NCBI GenBank assembly: GCA_004553595.1
Contig: SFKZ01000014.1
Span: 1-41,354, forward strand
From: Methanobrevibacter ruminantium
GTDB taxonomy: Archaea; Methanobacteriota; Methanobacteria; Methanobacteriales; Methanobacteriaceae
Length of the DNA stretch: 41,354 nucleotides
Direction of reading: 5' to 3'
Positions 9,707-16,430 of the stretch are shown in pieces. Below the pieces are notes generated by a model, which made no database searches, was not told the origin of the DNA, and saw only the letters and a list, made by a program, of their open reading frames with translations. The position numbers and the translations under genes were made by a program. The stretch's first letter is position 1; each line of letters starts with the position of its first letter.

Positions 9707-10045
9707 ATGACAAGCGAAATAGTATATGCAATAATAGACGATGATAGTGGGCTATTTGTAACTAAGCATGTAGCGAGTAGATTGGATAAGTTAGGAGTAG
9801 ATACTGCATTATTTAATTCTAAATCTGATGCTATGCGAGCAATAGAAGCTAAACCTTATTTTGAATTTAGTGATGTTTCAAAAATTACCAGATTGCAGAA
9901 TGAACTAGCTTGGTGGTTATTAGAGAAATTATATAAAACTGATAGATGGCATATAGACTGTAGTATTGAAGAATTTAATGATGCAGTTGATAATTTTAGA
10001 CGCCTAAAGGTAGTTCCTATTAATTTAGAATATAATCAGGCATAG
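9707..10045 (+). CDS. Hypothetical protein
   Basis: This 112-residue protein starts at ATG after AAAAGGA. It begins with a short beta segment (IVYAIIDDDSG). A helical, aromatic-rich part follows (NELAWWLLEKLYKTDRWHI). No known domain is recognised. It is separated from upstream genes by structured intergenic DNA, so it probably starts a new operon with the 10076 gene. Confidence 0.45.
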   Translation: MTSEIVYAIIDDDSGLFVTKHVASRLDKLGVDTALFNSKSDAMRAIEAKPYFEFSDVSKITRLQNELAWWLLEKLYKTDRWHIDCSIEEFNDAVDNFRRLKVVPINLEYNQA

Positions 10046-10046
10046 C

Positions 10047-10058
10047 ACACGTTTTTGT
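10047..10058 (-). repeat. ACAAAAACGTGT motif, copy 1 (minus orientation)
   Basis: The + strand reads ACACGTTTTTGT between two genes. Its reverse complement with flank GAT matches 15 bases at 12344-12358. Function unknown; candidate protein-binding or RNA-pairing site. Confidence 0.45.
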
Positions 10059-10075
10059 ATCTTCAGGAGAATACA

Positions 10076-10579
10076 ATGGCAATAGATAGAAGTAAGGGTC
10101 GCGGCAAATATACAGACCCTATAGAAATAAAATATATTCAATTACATCATGATTTGTATAAAACATTATTTATAGATGGAATGCAAGTTCCCGAGGCTTC
10201 TCGGAAAGAAGCATTATGGGCTTTTGTTTATCATTACTTTACCAATACTGGTTACGAGGGGTTAAAGTTAAAAGACCCCCTAGCTTACATGATATGCAAA
10301 CTTCTTGATGAATCCCACTTTAGAGTTCAGAACAATAGCCGATGGAGATGTCTTGATGAGTTCTATGAAGGTAGAAATGATATTGATTATGAGATGGCTT
10401 TAGAAAACTACAATAATAAAATAAAAGAGAAGAAGAAGGCAACAAATAGAATCCAATATTCAAAGCGTAAACAGGTTGAATATAATCCCGAAAAGGAACA
10501 TGAAGAAGGTAAAGAGAATCTGAAGGAAGCAATGAAGAAGCATGGTATAAATTTCGATGAAGCAGATTTCGATTATTAG
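10076..10579 (+). CDS. Hypothetical protein, charged C terminus
   Basis: ATG at 10076 is chosen because CAGGAGA sits 6 bases upstream; an in-frame TTG at 10055 has no ribosome site. The 167-residue product has a compact helical N-terminal two thirds (VPEASRKEALWAFVYHYF). The tail is strongly charged and Lys/Glu-rich, including a KEKKKATNR stretch, and could bind nucleic acid. No family is recognised. It is the last gene before the control region. Confidence 0.45.
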   Translation: MAIDRSKGRGKYTDPIEIKYIQLHHDLYKTLFIDGMQVPEASRKEALWAFVYHYFTNTGYEGLKLKDPLAYMICKLLDESHFRVQNNSRWRCLDEFYEGRNDIDYEMALENYNNKIKEKKKATNRIQYSKRKQVEYNPEKEHEEGKENLKEAMKKHGINFDEADFDY

Positions 10580-10622
10580 CGCAATAACATGAGCAATCGA
10601 ATAAAATTTGAATATTAAGAAA

Positions 10623-10665
10623 TTGTAACATTCAGACAACTATATACTACAGTATATACTATAAT
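10623..10665 (+). promoter_or_regulatory. TTGTAACATT element with TATAAT, promoter-like
   Basis: TTGTAACATT at 10623-10632 is followed after exactly 27 bases by TATAAT at 10660-10665, the same geometry as at 28937 and 37872. No good -35 box is present at the 17-base distance (CAACTA), so it would need an activator. The terminator starts 8 bases further on. Confidence 0.4.
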
Positions 10666-10672
10666 ATATATA

Positions 10673-10703
10673 AAAAAGGTCAATCTAGGGAGATTGCCTT
10701 TTT
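10673..10703 (+). terminator. Intrinsic terminator, possibly bidirectional
   Basis: AAAAAGG (10673-10679), a bulged T, CAATCT, loop AGGG, AGATTG and CCTTTTT (10697-10703) form a 13-pair stem ending in a T-tract, with an A-tract on the other side. It would end transcripts arriving from the tail region. Confidence 0.75.
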
Positions 10704-10712
10704 ATTTATTGT

Positions 10713-10724
10713 ACACGTTTTTGT
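10713..10724 (-). repeat. ACAAAAACGTGT motif, copy 2 (minus orientation)
   Basis: ACACGTTTTTGT directly after the terminator. The reverse complement of 10705-10724 equals 12347-12366 over 20 bases, the longest match in the motif family. Confidence 0.5.
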
Positions 10725-10744
10725 TTGTCTTAATGTAACAAAGA

Positions 10745-10869
10745 CGTGGACTATATCTTTTCATCCACGAGTAAAGCAAGTTCGTCCTTGACGGACGTTC
10801 GGGCTACGCTTTACACGTTTTTTTTGTGTATAATATATATAATACTATCTTCGCCGCGAGTCCTGCGGC
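10745..10869 (+). other. Cluster of strong hairpins
   Basis: Stem CGTGGA/TCCACG lies at 10745-10769. Stem GTAAAGC/GCTTTAC at 10771-10814 encloses CGTCC-TTGAC-GGACG at 10783-10797. Stem GCCGC-GAGTCCT-GCGGC lies at 10853-10869. The segment is richer in G and C than its surroundings. It may be a structured RNA or cruciform-type origin DNA. Confidence 0.5.
10813..10829 (-). repeat. ACAAAAACGTGT-related motif, copy 3 (minus orientation)
   Basis: ACACG, eight T, then GTGT. The T-run is longer than in copies 1 and 2. The ACAC and GTGT ends are themselves inverted. It overlaps the end of the GTAAAGC/GCTTTAC stem. Confidence 0.35.
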
Positions 10870-10883
10870 TCAGTATATTTATT

Positions 10884-10907
10884 CACTATATGAATCACTA
10901 TATGAAT
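10884..10907. repeat. Perfect tandem 12-base repeat
   Basis: CACTATATGAAT occurs twice in direct succession. The 12-base period equals the usual spacing in the TATATA array at 11116-11269. Confidence 0.6.
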
Positions 10908-10992
10908 TAAATATATTAGTTTTGTATGTTTTTCTTCTTTGCCAGTTTTCTTCTTTTTTGTAATATACGACTTTCGTGTATGAATGTATAAA

Positions 10993-11043
10993 CCCCCATA
11001 AAGGGGCGGGGAAATGAGGGGGCTTATTCGCCGATATACCCCC
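10993..11043. other. Alternating C-run and G-run block
   Basis: CCCCC at 10993, GGGG at 11003, GGGG following from 11008, GGGGG from 11018 and CCCCC at 11039 lie within 51 bases. Alternative hairpins (CCCC-ATAAA-GGGG versus GGGGG/CCCCC) are possible, and three G-runs sit on one strand. Confidence 0.45.
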
Positions 11044-11115
11044 ATGCTTTAGGATAGACAATAAATATATCTGATAGATATAAAAATCCGATGTTAAAAT
11101 GTGTAAAGATTATTA

Positions 11116-11269
11116 ATATATAAATTCATATATCATAACAATATATCACATGGGTATATATTAAGATATATAAATGAGTATATTAAGAAATATATATCAC
11201 TATATATACAAGAATATATATCAAAATATATAATCAATTATATAACAAATTATATAAGATGTTATATAT
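11116..11269. repeat. Array of 13 ATATA(T) cores at about 12-base spacing
   Basis: Cores begin at 11116, 11128, 11141, 11156, 11166, 11180, 11190, 11202, 11214, 11226, 11240, 11252 and 11264. The steps are 10-15 bases, most often 12. Several are followed by CA. This is compatible with a DNA-unwinding element with degenerate iterons; function is inferred only from composition and place. Confidence 0.55.
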
Positions 11270-11460
11270 CCAAAAGCATAAAAAAAATAAAAATTCCCAA
11301 CGAGAAAAATTTATATAAAAAAGTAATGTATTAATTCAATATATGAATTGTAACGAAATGTAAACATGAATTTTGTCAAGTATAGCAAGGGTTTACAGGT
11401 TTTATAAAAAATTCACTAACAAAAAATGTTATTTTTATTTTTTATATGGGATAGATATAT

Positions 11461-11500
11461 TTGTAAGCGATTTTACATTACAAATTAAATACTTTATAAC
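11461..11500 (+). promoter_or_regulatory. Promoter with overlapping dyad, driving the early cassette
   Basis: TTTACA at 11472-11477, a 17-base spacer and TATAAC at 11495-11500. The inverted repeat TTGTAA (11461-11466)/TTACAA (11478-11483) spans the -35 box, as an operator would. It is oriented toward the small-gene cassette that begins at 11716. Confidence 0.5.
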
Positions 11501-11592
11501 TTAATTATAGTAAAAGTTATATTAAACAGTTGATAAGTAACAAGCTATGAACAATCAACTATAAAATAAAAAGTTAGCGGTGGATGTCTATA

Positions 11593-11625
11593 AAGAGCAT
11601 TACAACACGATATAAAGACGCTCTT
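11593..11625 (+). other. Inverted repeat in the early leader
   Basis: AAGAGC pairs with GCTCTT across 21 bases and is followed by TATTTTAC. It could be a weak attenuator in the early leader; the T-tract is interrupted. Confidence 0.3.
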
Positions 11626-11683
11626 ATTTTACATATTATTTTTATTATAGCATTATTCAATTGTAATATTATAATAAGAGTAA

Positions 11684-11697
11684 ACAAAAAAACGTGT
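11684..11697 (+). repeat. ACAAAAACGTGT-related motif, copy 4 (plus orientation)
   Basis: ACA, then a lengthened A-run, then CGTGT, seven bases before the GGAGGA site of the 11716 gene. Confidence 0.4.
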
Positions 11698-11715
11698 ATA
11701 AAATGGAGGATAAAA

Positions 11716-12000
11716 ATGAAACTAACAACAAAAGAATTAATTAGTTATTACAAGTATGTTTATTTGTATATGAGTGTTGCAGCATATCACAAATATTTAT
11801 TTGAATTAATAAATAAATCTGATTTATGCAATAAAGATTTCTATATTAATATTTTTAATGACTATGAATTTTTTAACAATCCAGATTTTGAAGGTTTAAC
11901 GGAAATTGAGATGTTAAATATTTATAAAAATATTGAGTCTTTAAAAAGTTTATATGATAAAATTAAAAGAACTTTTGAAAAAGCATATCAAAATAAATAA
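11716..12000 (+). CDS. Hypothetical small protein, first of the early cassette
   Basis: ATG at 11716 follows ATGGAGGATAAAA; longer in-frame extensions lack a ribosome site and cross the leader inverted repeat. The 94-residue product is helical and Tyr-rich (SYYKYVYLYM), with a Lys-rich C terminus. No family is recognised. Its site matches that of the next dozen genes, so it is probably the first gene of the early operon. Confidence 0.5.
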   Translation: MKLTTKELISYYKYVYLYMSVAAYHKYLFELINKSDLCNKDFYINIFNDYEFFNNPDFEGLTEIEMLNIYKNIESLKSLYDKIKRTFEKAYQNK

Positions 12001-12033
12001 GTGTACAAAACAAAAAAAATGGAGGATTTAAAC

Positions 12034-12336
12034 ATGACAAAAAAGAATTTTAAAGCGGAGTACTACATTGGGCTAAACGATAAAGATAAAAAGGTTCAAC
12101 TATATGAAACACAAACTATGATAAGAATTATTTGCGGTTGTTTAAGACATCATGCGGTTGAAAATTTTTCATACTCAATAATTAATGGGTGTTATAAAAA
12201 TGACCTTGAAACTACAGTAAAACTTGAATTATTTAATGATAGATTAACGAGCGATTGTATTCTAGAACTTAAGCAAGTTTTAAATCAAGAGTGTATTGCG
12301 GAAGTTGTAACAGATTGCGCAATTAATTTTATATAA
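12034..12336 (+). CDS. Hypothetical small protein
   Basis: ATG at 12034 follows ATGGAGGATTTAAAC; an in-frame GTG at 12001 and the ATG inside the ribosome site are rejected. The 100-residue product shows alternating strand patterns and a Cys-containing C-terminal half. No known domain is recognised. Confidence 0.45.
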   Translation: MTKKNFKAEYYIGLNDKDKKVQLYETQTMIRIICGCLRHHAVENFSYSIINGCYKNDLETTVKLELFNDRLTSDCILELKQVLNQECIAEVVTDCAINFI

Positions 12337-12346
12337 TTAATAAGAT

Positions 12347-12358
12347 ACAAAAACGTGT
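12347..12358 (+). repeat. ACAAAAACGTGT motif, copy 5 (plus orientation)
   Basis: Exact ACAAAAACGTGT just before the ribosome site of the 12381 gene. It matches the reverse complement of copy 2 over 20 bases and of copy 1 over 15 bases. A partial form (GTGTACAAAAC) lies at 12001. Confidence 0.5.
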
Positions 12359-12380
12359 ACAATAAAAAATTGGAGGATTT

Positions 12381-12578
12381 ATGAAATTCGTTAAAACCTA
12401 TACTGAAACATTATTCAATACTTTTTATAAATCTTATTATTACATCGACAATAAAAGAGTAACAGAAGAAAAATTTTATTACATGGATGAACTATGCAAA
12501 ATTAAAGGATTAAAATATAATTGTAGTAGTCTAACAAACAAAAACAATAGAACTAAAGCTACATATTATTATGATTAG
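12381..12578 (+). CDS. Hypothetical small protein
   Basis: This 65-residue protein starts at ATG after TTGGAGGATTT. It is basic and Tyr-rich (KSYYYID, ATYYYD), with two Cys. No family is recognised. Copy 5 of the ACAAAAACGTGT motif lies in its leader. Confidence 0.45.
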   Translation: MKFVKTYTETLFNTFYKSYYYIDNKRVTEEKFYYMDELCKIKGLKYNCSSLTNKNNRTKATYYYD

Positions 12579-12620
12579 TATCAAAAGAATACGCTTATAA
12601 ATAAAAATGGAGGAATTAAC

Positions 12621-13199
12621 ATGACAGTTTATTTTAATTTATCAGACGACAACAAAAAAATAAGTATTAAAAAATTAGAATTATTAGCGACTCACTATTT
12701 ACAAATATCTAAAGCGTTAAAAAATAAAGACGTTCAAGAAGTATTAAAAAAATGGGGCGGGAAGGTATATACAAAACGACTTGAAACGGCATTAAAAAAG
12801 ATTGACGAGCATTTTAATGTTGATACGAGATTAGGATATTATCTTGAATATAGATTTCATGACCTACTTGAAAGAAGTTTCAAACATGAATTTATAAATT
12901 ATAAAGGCGAACCAGATTACCAATGGATATATATAGAAAATTCCCATAGCTTGCGCATGCTCACGAAGTCCAGCATATTAGAGGATAGGAATATAATATG
13001 CGATGATATAAATGAGCAACTGTTAAAAGTTGCGGATTATTATGAACGTAAATATAATAATATAACAGAGCAATTAAAAAATATTAATGAAACAATAGAA
13101 AAATATAAAAGTATAATTGAATCATTAAATAATTTTACGAATAGCGTTGATGTAGATATCAGAGCTGAATTTAAATTTAACGTAATAAATGCTAGATAA
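12621..13199 (+). CDS. Hypothetical coiled-coil protein
   Basis: This 192-residue protein starts at ATG after ATGGAGGAATTAAC. The first 100 residues are Lys-rich helices. Residues about 140-172 (YYERKYNNITEQLKN...) look like a coiled coil, so it may oligomerise. No enzymatic motif is visible. It is one of the larger members of the early cassette. Confidence 0.5.
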   Translation: MTVYFNLSDDNKKISIKKLELLATHYLQISKALKNKDVQEVLKKWGGKVYTKRLETALKKIDEHFNVDTRLGYYLEYRFHDLLERSFKHEFINYKGEPDYQWIYIENSHSLRMLTKSSILEDRNIICDDINEQLLKVADYYERKYNNITEQLKNINETIEKYKSIIESLNNFTNSVDVDIRAEFKFNVINAR

Positions 13200-13219
13200 A
13201 AATTAATGGAGGATAAAAC

Positions 13220-13618
13220 ATGAACATGGTGCGAATCTTAAAATTAAATAATATAAATAGTAACGCAAAAGAATTGATTTATAAAAACCTATTAAATAAT
13301 AAATATTCAGCGCAACTCACTATTGACATAGGTAAGCAAAATAAATCTGATAGGTATGCAATCGACGTCGAATTCAATGGCAATGACTGCTGCTTATCTA
13401 GCTGGACATTAAACTTTTATGTACGCACACAAAAAGCCGTAAAGCAAGAGCGTTATAAAACATTAGGTTCTTGCTTAAGCGCATTAAAAAGACTAGCTAA
13501 AAAGCATGGCATAGAGATTGTATCCAATCTGAGAATATATAAATCTGTTAAGACTTTAGATTTTGACGGCAAAAAATTATGCTATGAGCGAGTTCACATA
13601 TTCAGCATTGAATTATAA
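13220..13618 (+). CDS. Hypothetical protein
   Basis: This 132-residue basic protein starts at ATG after ATGGAGGATAAAAC; a second ATG two codons later is possible. It alternates strands and helices. A cluster NDCCLSSW lies near residue 55. KRLAKKHGIEIV near residue 90 is a helix-turn of the kind seen in small nucleic-acid-binding proteins. No family is assigned. Confidence 0.45.
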   Translation: MNMVRILKLNNINSNAKELIYKNLLNNKYSAQLTIDIGKQNKSDRYAIDVEFNGNDCCLSSWTLNFYVRTQKAVKQERYKTLGSCLSALKRLAKKHGIEIVSNLRIYKSVKTLDFDGKKLCYERVHIFSIEL

Positions 13619-13633
13619 ATGGAGGAATTAAAT

Positions 13634-13858
13634 ATGGCTACTGATACATTTTTTGTTAAAGTTGTAACAGGTTCGGACGGCTTGCCGTTATGCTATAATT
13701 ACGGAGTCAATACAAATAATAAACTTAAAAATACTGAAACATGTTTAAGTGATATTGAATACATAAGCATAACAATTTATTCAACATCTGAGTGGCAAGA
13801 TTATATTGAGCATATAAATGATTTAAAAAGTTTAAGTGCAGTATTATGTAAACTATAA
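13634..13858 (+). CDS. Hypothetical small protein
   Basis: ATG at 13634 is preferred over the ATG that forms part of the GGAGGA site at 13619. The 74-residue product is beta-rich at the start (TFFVKVVTG) with a helical end. No family is recognised. Confidence 0.45.
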   Translation: MATDTFFVKVVTGSDGLPLCYNYGVNTNNKLKNTETCLSDIEYISITIYSTSEWQDYIEHINDLKSLSAVLCKL

Positions 13859-13871
13859 TGGAGGATTTAAA

Positions 13872-14039
13872 ATGAGCATTGAAAATATAAACAAACTAAG
13901 AGATTATGCGGAAGTAATCGGATTTAGATTTTATGATATAGGCGAACAAACTTATAATGGTAAACCTGAAACGGTTCTAACAGTATATTTAGATAAAGAA
14001 CATACTCAAGAATTAGAACATCATGTATATCAAGACTAA
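13872..14039 (+). CDS. Hypothetical small protein
   Basis: ATG at 13872 follows ATGGAGGATTTAAA that overlaps the previous stop region; an upstream in-frame ATG inside the previous gene is rejected. The 55-residue product is acidic and mixed alpha/beta. No family is recognised. Confidence 0.45.
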   Translation: MSIENINKLRDYAEVIGFRFYDIGEQTYNGKPETVLTVYLDKEHTQELEHHVYQD

Positions 14040-14056
14040 TAATCGGAGGATTTATA

Positions 14057-14359
14057 ATGGCAGTATTTAATATTACAAAAGTAGTAAATAAAAATCTAGT
14101 AAACGCAATCGAAAAATATATGAGTAATGGCGAAGTATATATATTATATACCGACTGGGGTAATCATTTTGGAATAAGATTTAAGCAAAGAAGTAGTTAT
14201 AAAATAAATAAAATAAATGCGATAAAATATAAAGCAGTTGGCAAGATACTATGGCGTAAATTATGCAGCGAACCTATTTCAAAGTTTACATCATGTCCTA
14301 AATTTGATATACGAAATGCTTATCATATTGCGCAGTACGGGCGTTATAATAATTACTAA
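14057..14359 (+). CDS. Hypothetical small basic protein
   Basis: This 100-residue protein starts at ATG after CGGAGGATTTATA. It is basic and aromatic (YILYTDWGNHFGIRFKQRSSYK), with two Cys in the second half. It may bind nucleic acid, but no family is recognised. Confidence 0.45.
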   Translation: MAVFNITKVVNKNLVNAIEKYMSNGEVYILYTDWGNHFGIRFKQRSSYKINKINAIKYKAVGKILWRKLCSEPISKFTSCPKFDIRNAYHIAQYGRYNNY

Positions 14360-14377
14360 AATAATGAGGAATTTAAA

Positions 14378-14464
14378 ATGATTGAATTATTTACAATATC
14401 AATAGCATTAATATGCTTAACTATATTATTTATAAATGCAGTATTAGATGATACAAAAGAATAA
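14378..14464 (+). CDS. 28-residue single-span membrane peptide
   Basis: The ATG at 14378 follows TGAGGAATTTAAA. The peptide is almost wholly one hydrophobic segment (residues 4-23: LFTISIALICLTILFINAVL) with an acidic end. It fits the spacing between its neighbours. A holin-like or membrane-inhibitor role is possible but not shown. Confidence 0.45.
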   Translation: MIELFTISIALICLTILFINAVLDDTKE

Positions 14465-14483
14465 AAAAGAAATGGAGGTATTT

Positions 14484-15005
14484 ATGCGAAGATTAAAGAA
14501 GAACAAAAGAATTTACACAAGTGAACCTGATTATGATTGGGCTAAACAAAGTTTGATTGACCGTAGACAAGAGGACGGTGAACCTATTGAGGATATTACT
14601 GACGAGGATATATGGAACGAAGCATACTTCCTTGTAGACATGTGTTTTGACGACGAACGTACGAACCTTAATAAAGATTTAGGTAACGATATAATCTGTA
14701 TTGCTGACGTAGGCACATGGTGTGGACGTAGGTCTGGATATAAGACAATAGGCACTAATCTTAACGACATATTATACAGTCAAGTGGACGGACAGTCTGA
14801 TATAACAGTAGAATACGACGGAGTGGACGTAATAGCAAGCGAAAACCATCACGACGGTTGCAACTACTATACCTTTAGGGAAATCAAGCCTAATGTATCC
14901 GAAAGGTTCAAAGAAAAAATCAAGTTTAAGGAATATGTATCAAACGAGGAATTAAGACGGAATACACGTTCGTTAAGACCATACATAAAACAAATATTCG
15001 GATAA
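14484..15005 (+). CDS. Hypothetical protein with codon use unlike neighbours
   Basis: ATG at 14484 follows ATGGAGGTATTT; in-frame starts at 14448 and 14472 lie in the previous gene or in the ribosome site. The 173-residue product is acidic and ends in a basic tail. It has a central Cys/Trp-rich segment (VGTWCGRRSG). Its codons use more GAC, CGT, CGA and ACG than the AGA/GAT-rich neighbours, suggesting separate ancestry. No family is assigned. Confidence 0.5.
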   Translation: MRRLKKNKRIYTSEPDYDWAKQSLIDRRQEDGEPIEDITDEDIWNEAYFLVDMCFDDERTNLNKDLGNDIICIADVGTWCGRRSGYKTIGTNLNDILYSQVDGQSDITVEYDGVDVIASENHHDGCNYYTFREIKPNVSERFKEKIKFKEYVSNEELRRNTRSLRPYIKQIFG

Positions 15006-15035
15006 TAAAAGTTAAGCAAAATGGAGGACAAACAA

Positions 15036-15425
15036 ATGACAACATTACAAAGTAAATACGATTACACAACAAGTTTTAAAAATGGACTCTTATACATAAC
15101 GTTAGCCGACAATCAGATGGCGGAAGTTATTGAACCTTTATTAAATGAATTTAACAAAATAGATTTTAAAACATTCTACCAAAGCAAATATAACGCGTAT
15201 GTTAAATACGATTACGAACCATTCTGTATAGAAGGTTTTAACATAGAATTTGAGATTACTGATAATTTAGGCGATGGAGTTTTTGCAAGTAATCAATTAA
15301 AATTTATTGAGTATGTTGCGATTAAAAGATTAGATAGATATATTGAATTAGAAAAACAAAAAGATTTAAATATAGATATGAGAAGTACTGAGGGCAAATT
15401 AATTAAAAAATTAATGGAGGTTTAA
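15036..15425 (+). CDS. Hypothetical protein
   Basis: ATG at 15036 follows ATGGAGGACAAACA; the ATG within that site at 15021 is in frame but less likely. The 129-residue product has strand-rich first half (FKNGLLYITLADNQM) and a Lys-rich helical C terminus. No family is recognised. Its 3' end supplies the ribosome site of the next gene. Confidence 0.45.
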   Translation: MTTLQSKYDYTTSFKNGLLYITLADNQMAEVIEPLLNEFNKIDFKTFYQSKYNAYVKYDYEPFCIEGFNIEFEITDNLGDGVFASNQLKFIEYVAIKRLDRYIELEKQKDLNIDMRSTEGKLIKKLMEV

Positions 15426-15427
15426 TC

Positions 15428-15613
15428 ATGATACAACATAGACATCTAACAACAAATATATTTAAGACTTATGATATGGGTTGCAGTCCGCATTATTATG
15501 GAGTTGTTTGGGTAGCATATAATCAACGCTATGGCGTAGGGTTCTGGCAGCAAGTAACAAAATATTATAAGTCTAAAAAGAATCTCAAAAGATTCAATCC
15601 CAAATTTGCGTAA
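15428..15613 (+). CDS. Hypothetical small basic protein
   Basis: This 61-residue protein starts two bases after the previous stop, with ATGGAGGTTTA overlapping that stop. It is aromatic and basic (YYGVVWVAYNQRYGVGFWQQV). No family is recognised. Confidence 0.45.
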   Translation: MIQHRHLTTNIFKTYDMGCSPHYYGVVWVAYNQRYGVGFWQQVTKYYKSKKNLKRFNPKFA

Positions 15614-15631
15614 CAGATAACGGAGGATAAT

Positions 15632-15814
15632 ATGATTACAAGTGCAAAAAATTTAAGGATTGTATTTTATATTGATGAATATGAAAAACAATCAGATGGC
15701 AAATTTAAAAGAGTAAATCGAATTAGGACATTTAACAAATTAGATTATAATACCATGTTATATAATCTATCTGATAGATTAATAAAGAATTATATAAAAG
15801 TTGAAGAAGTATAA
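15632..15814 (+). CDS. Hypothetical small basic protein
   Basis: This 60-residue protein starts at ATG after CGGAGGATAAT. It starts with strands (LRIVFYIDEYEKQ) and ends in a basic helix. It is the last gene of the GGAGGA-type cassette before the amidase, whose site is GGGAGA. Confidence 0.45.
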   Translation: MITSAKNLRIVFYIDEYEKQSDGKFKRVNRIRTFNKLDYNTMLYNLSDRLIKNYIKVEEV

Positions 15815-15837
15815 GCAAACAAGGGAGATTAAAAATT

Positions 15838-16293
15838 ATGACATTAAATTTAGACAATTTCGACACTAGCAAATTAAAAGCCTTTCCTAATAAGGATAAG
15901 ATATGCTTGATAATAGTACATCATACTGCAAGCAGCGGGCAAACAGTAGAACAAATAAATCAGGCGCATAGGCGATTAGGTTGGGCAGGAATAGGATATC
16001 ATTATTATATCAGAACCGATGGACATGTGTATGTCGGCAGGCCTGCATGGGCGGTTGGCTCTCACTGTAAAGGCAATAATAGCTGCTCAATCGGAGTAGC
16101 ATTTGAAGGAGATTTCAGAAAAACAAAACCTACCGAAGAACAAATAAAAAGTGCTAAAGAATTAGTAAAACAAATAGTAAATAGATATCCTACAATTAAA
16201 AGAGTTTTAAATCATAAGGACTTATACCCAACACTGTGTCCAGTTGTAAATCTAAAAGAAATGATTACTGGCAATAAGGAGGGGTGGCTATAA
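15838..16293 (+). CDS. N-acetylmuramoyl-L-alanine amidase (T7 lysozyme-like endolysin)
   Basis: This 151-residue protein has the size and motifs of the Amidase_2/PGRP family, which cuts the bond between muramic acid and the stem peptide. Zinc ligands are visible: H28 or H29 in IVHHTAS, H126 in LNHKD and C134 in PTLCP. Tyr residues at GYHYYI (54-57) match the catalytic region. Thr132 stands where T7 lysozyme has Lys, as in many PGRP amidases. There is no signal peptide or separate wall-binding domain. In T7 the homologue also inhibits the phage RNA polymerase; none is encoded here, so lysis is the likely role. Confidence 0.9.
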   Translation: MTLNLDNFDTSKLKAFPNKDKICLIIVHHTASSGQTVEQINQAHRRLGWAGIGYHYYIRTDGHVYVGRPAWAVGSHCKGNNSCSIGVAFEGDFRKTKPTEEQIKSAKELVKQIVNRYPTIKRVLNHKDLYPTLCPVVNLKEMITGNKEGWL

Positions 16294-16430
16294 TGAAAAG
16301 AGTATCAATATATGATAACAATGATTTTATAACCGCTTATATTTTAAATACAACAGAAGCAAGAGAGTTTGTAAATGAAATATTGACTGGTACAAACTAT
16401 GACATAATGATTACAAATCAGGAGGACTAA
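16293..16430 (+). CDS. 45-residue hypothetical protein
   Basis: The ATG overlaps the amidase stop by one base, with GGAGGGGTGGC upstream. The product is acidic and mixed alpha/beta, with a central helix (NTTEAREFVNEIL). No family is recognised. Tight coupling to the amidase and the 16431 gene supports it as real. Confidence 0.5.
   Translation: MKRVSIYDNNDFITAYILNTTEAREFVNEILTGTNYDIMITNQED

Larger units (their letters stand above)
10580..11715. other. 1.1 kb noncoding control region, candidate origin and/or terminal repeat site
   Basis: I find no convincing gene here; the short minus-strand frames lack ribosome sites and overlap structured DNA. In order it holds a promoter-like site, an intrinsic terminator and copies of ACACGTTTTTGT. 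Strong hairpins, a tandem 12-base repeat, G/C runs, a TATATA array, a dyad overlapping a promoter and two longer inverted repeats follow. The inverted repeats are AGTTGAT/ATCAACT at 11528-11560 and AAGAGC/GCTCTT at 11593-11625. It separates the tail genes from the small early genes, where T7-like phages place early promoters and terminal repeats. An origin or packaging role is inference. Confidence 0.6.

Noticed and set aside
10829..10834. TATAAT at 10829 as a promoter -10 box
   Set aside because: The best upstream hexamer TTTACA is only 13 bases away, too close for a normal promoter.
10845..11061. Two minus-strand frames of 60-66 codons in the control region
   Set aside because: They overlap each other and structured DNA, lack a clear ribosome site and would be the only minus-strand genes.
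11116..11269. CRISPR-like array
   Set aside because: Repeats are only 5-8 bases, degenerate, with 4-9 base gaps; no spacers or cas genes.
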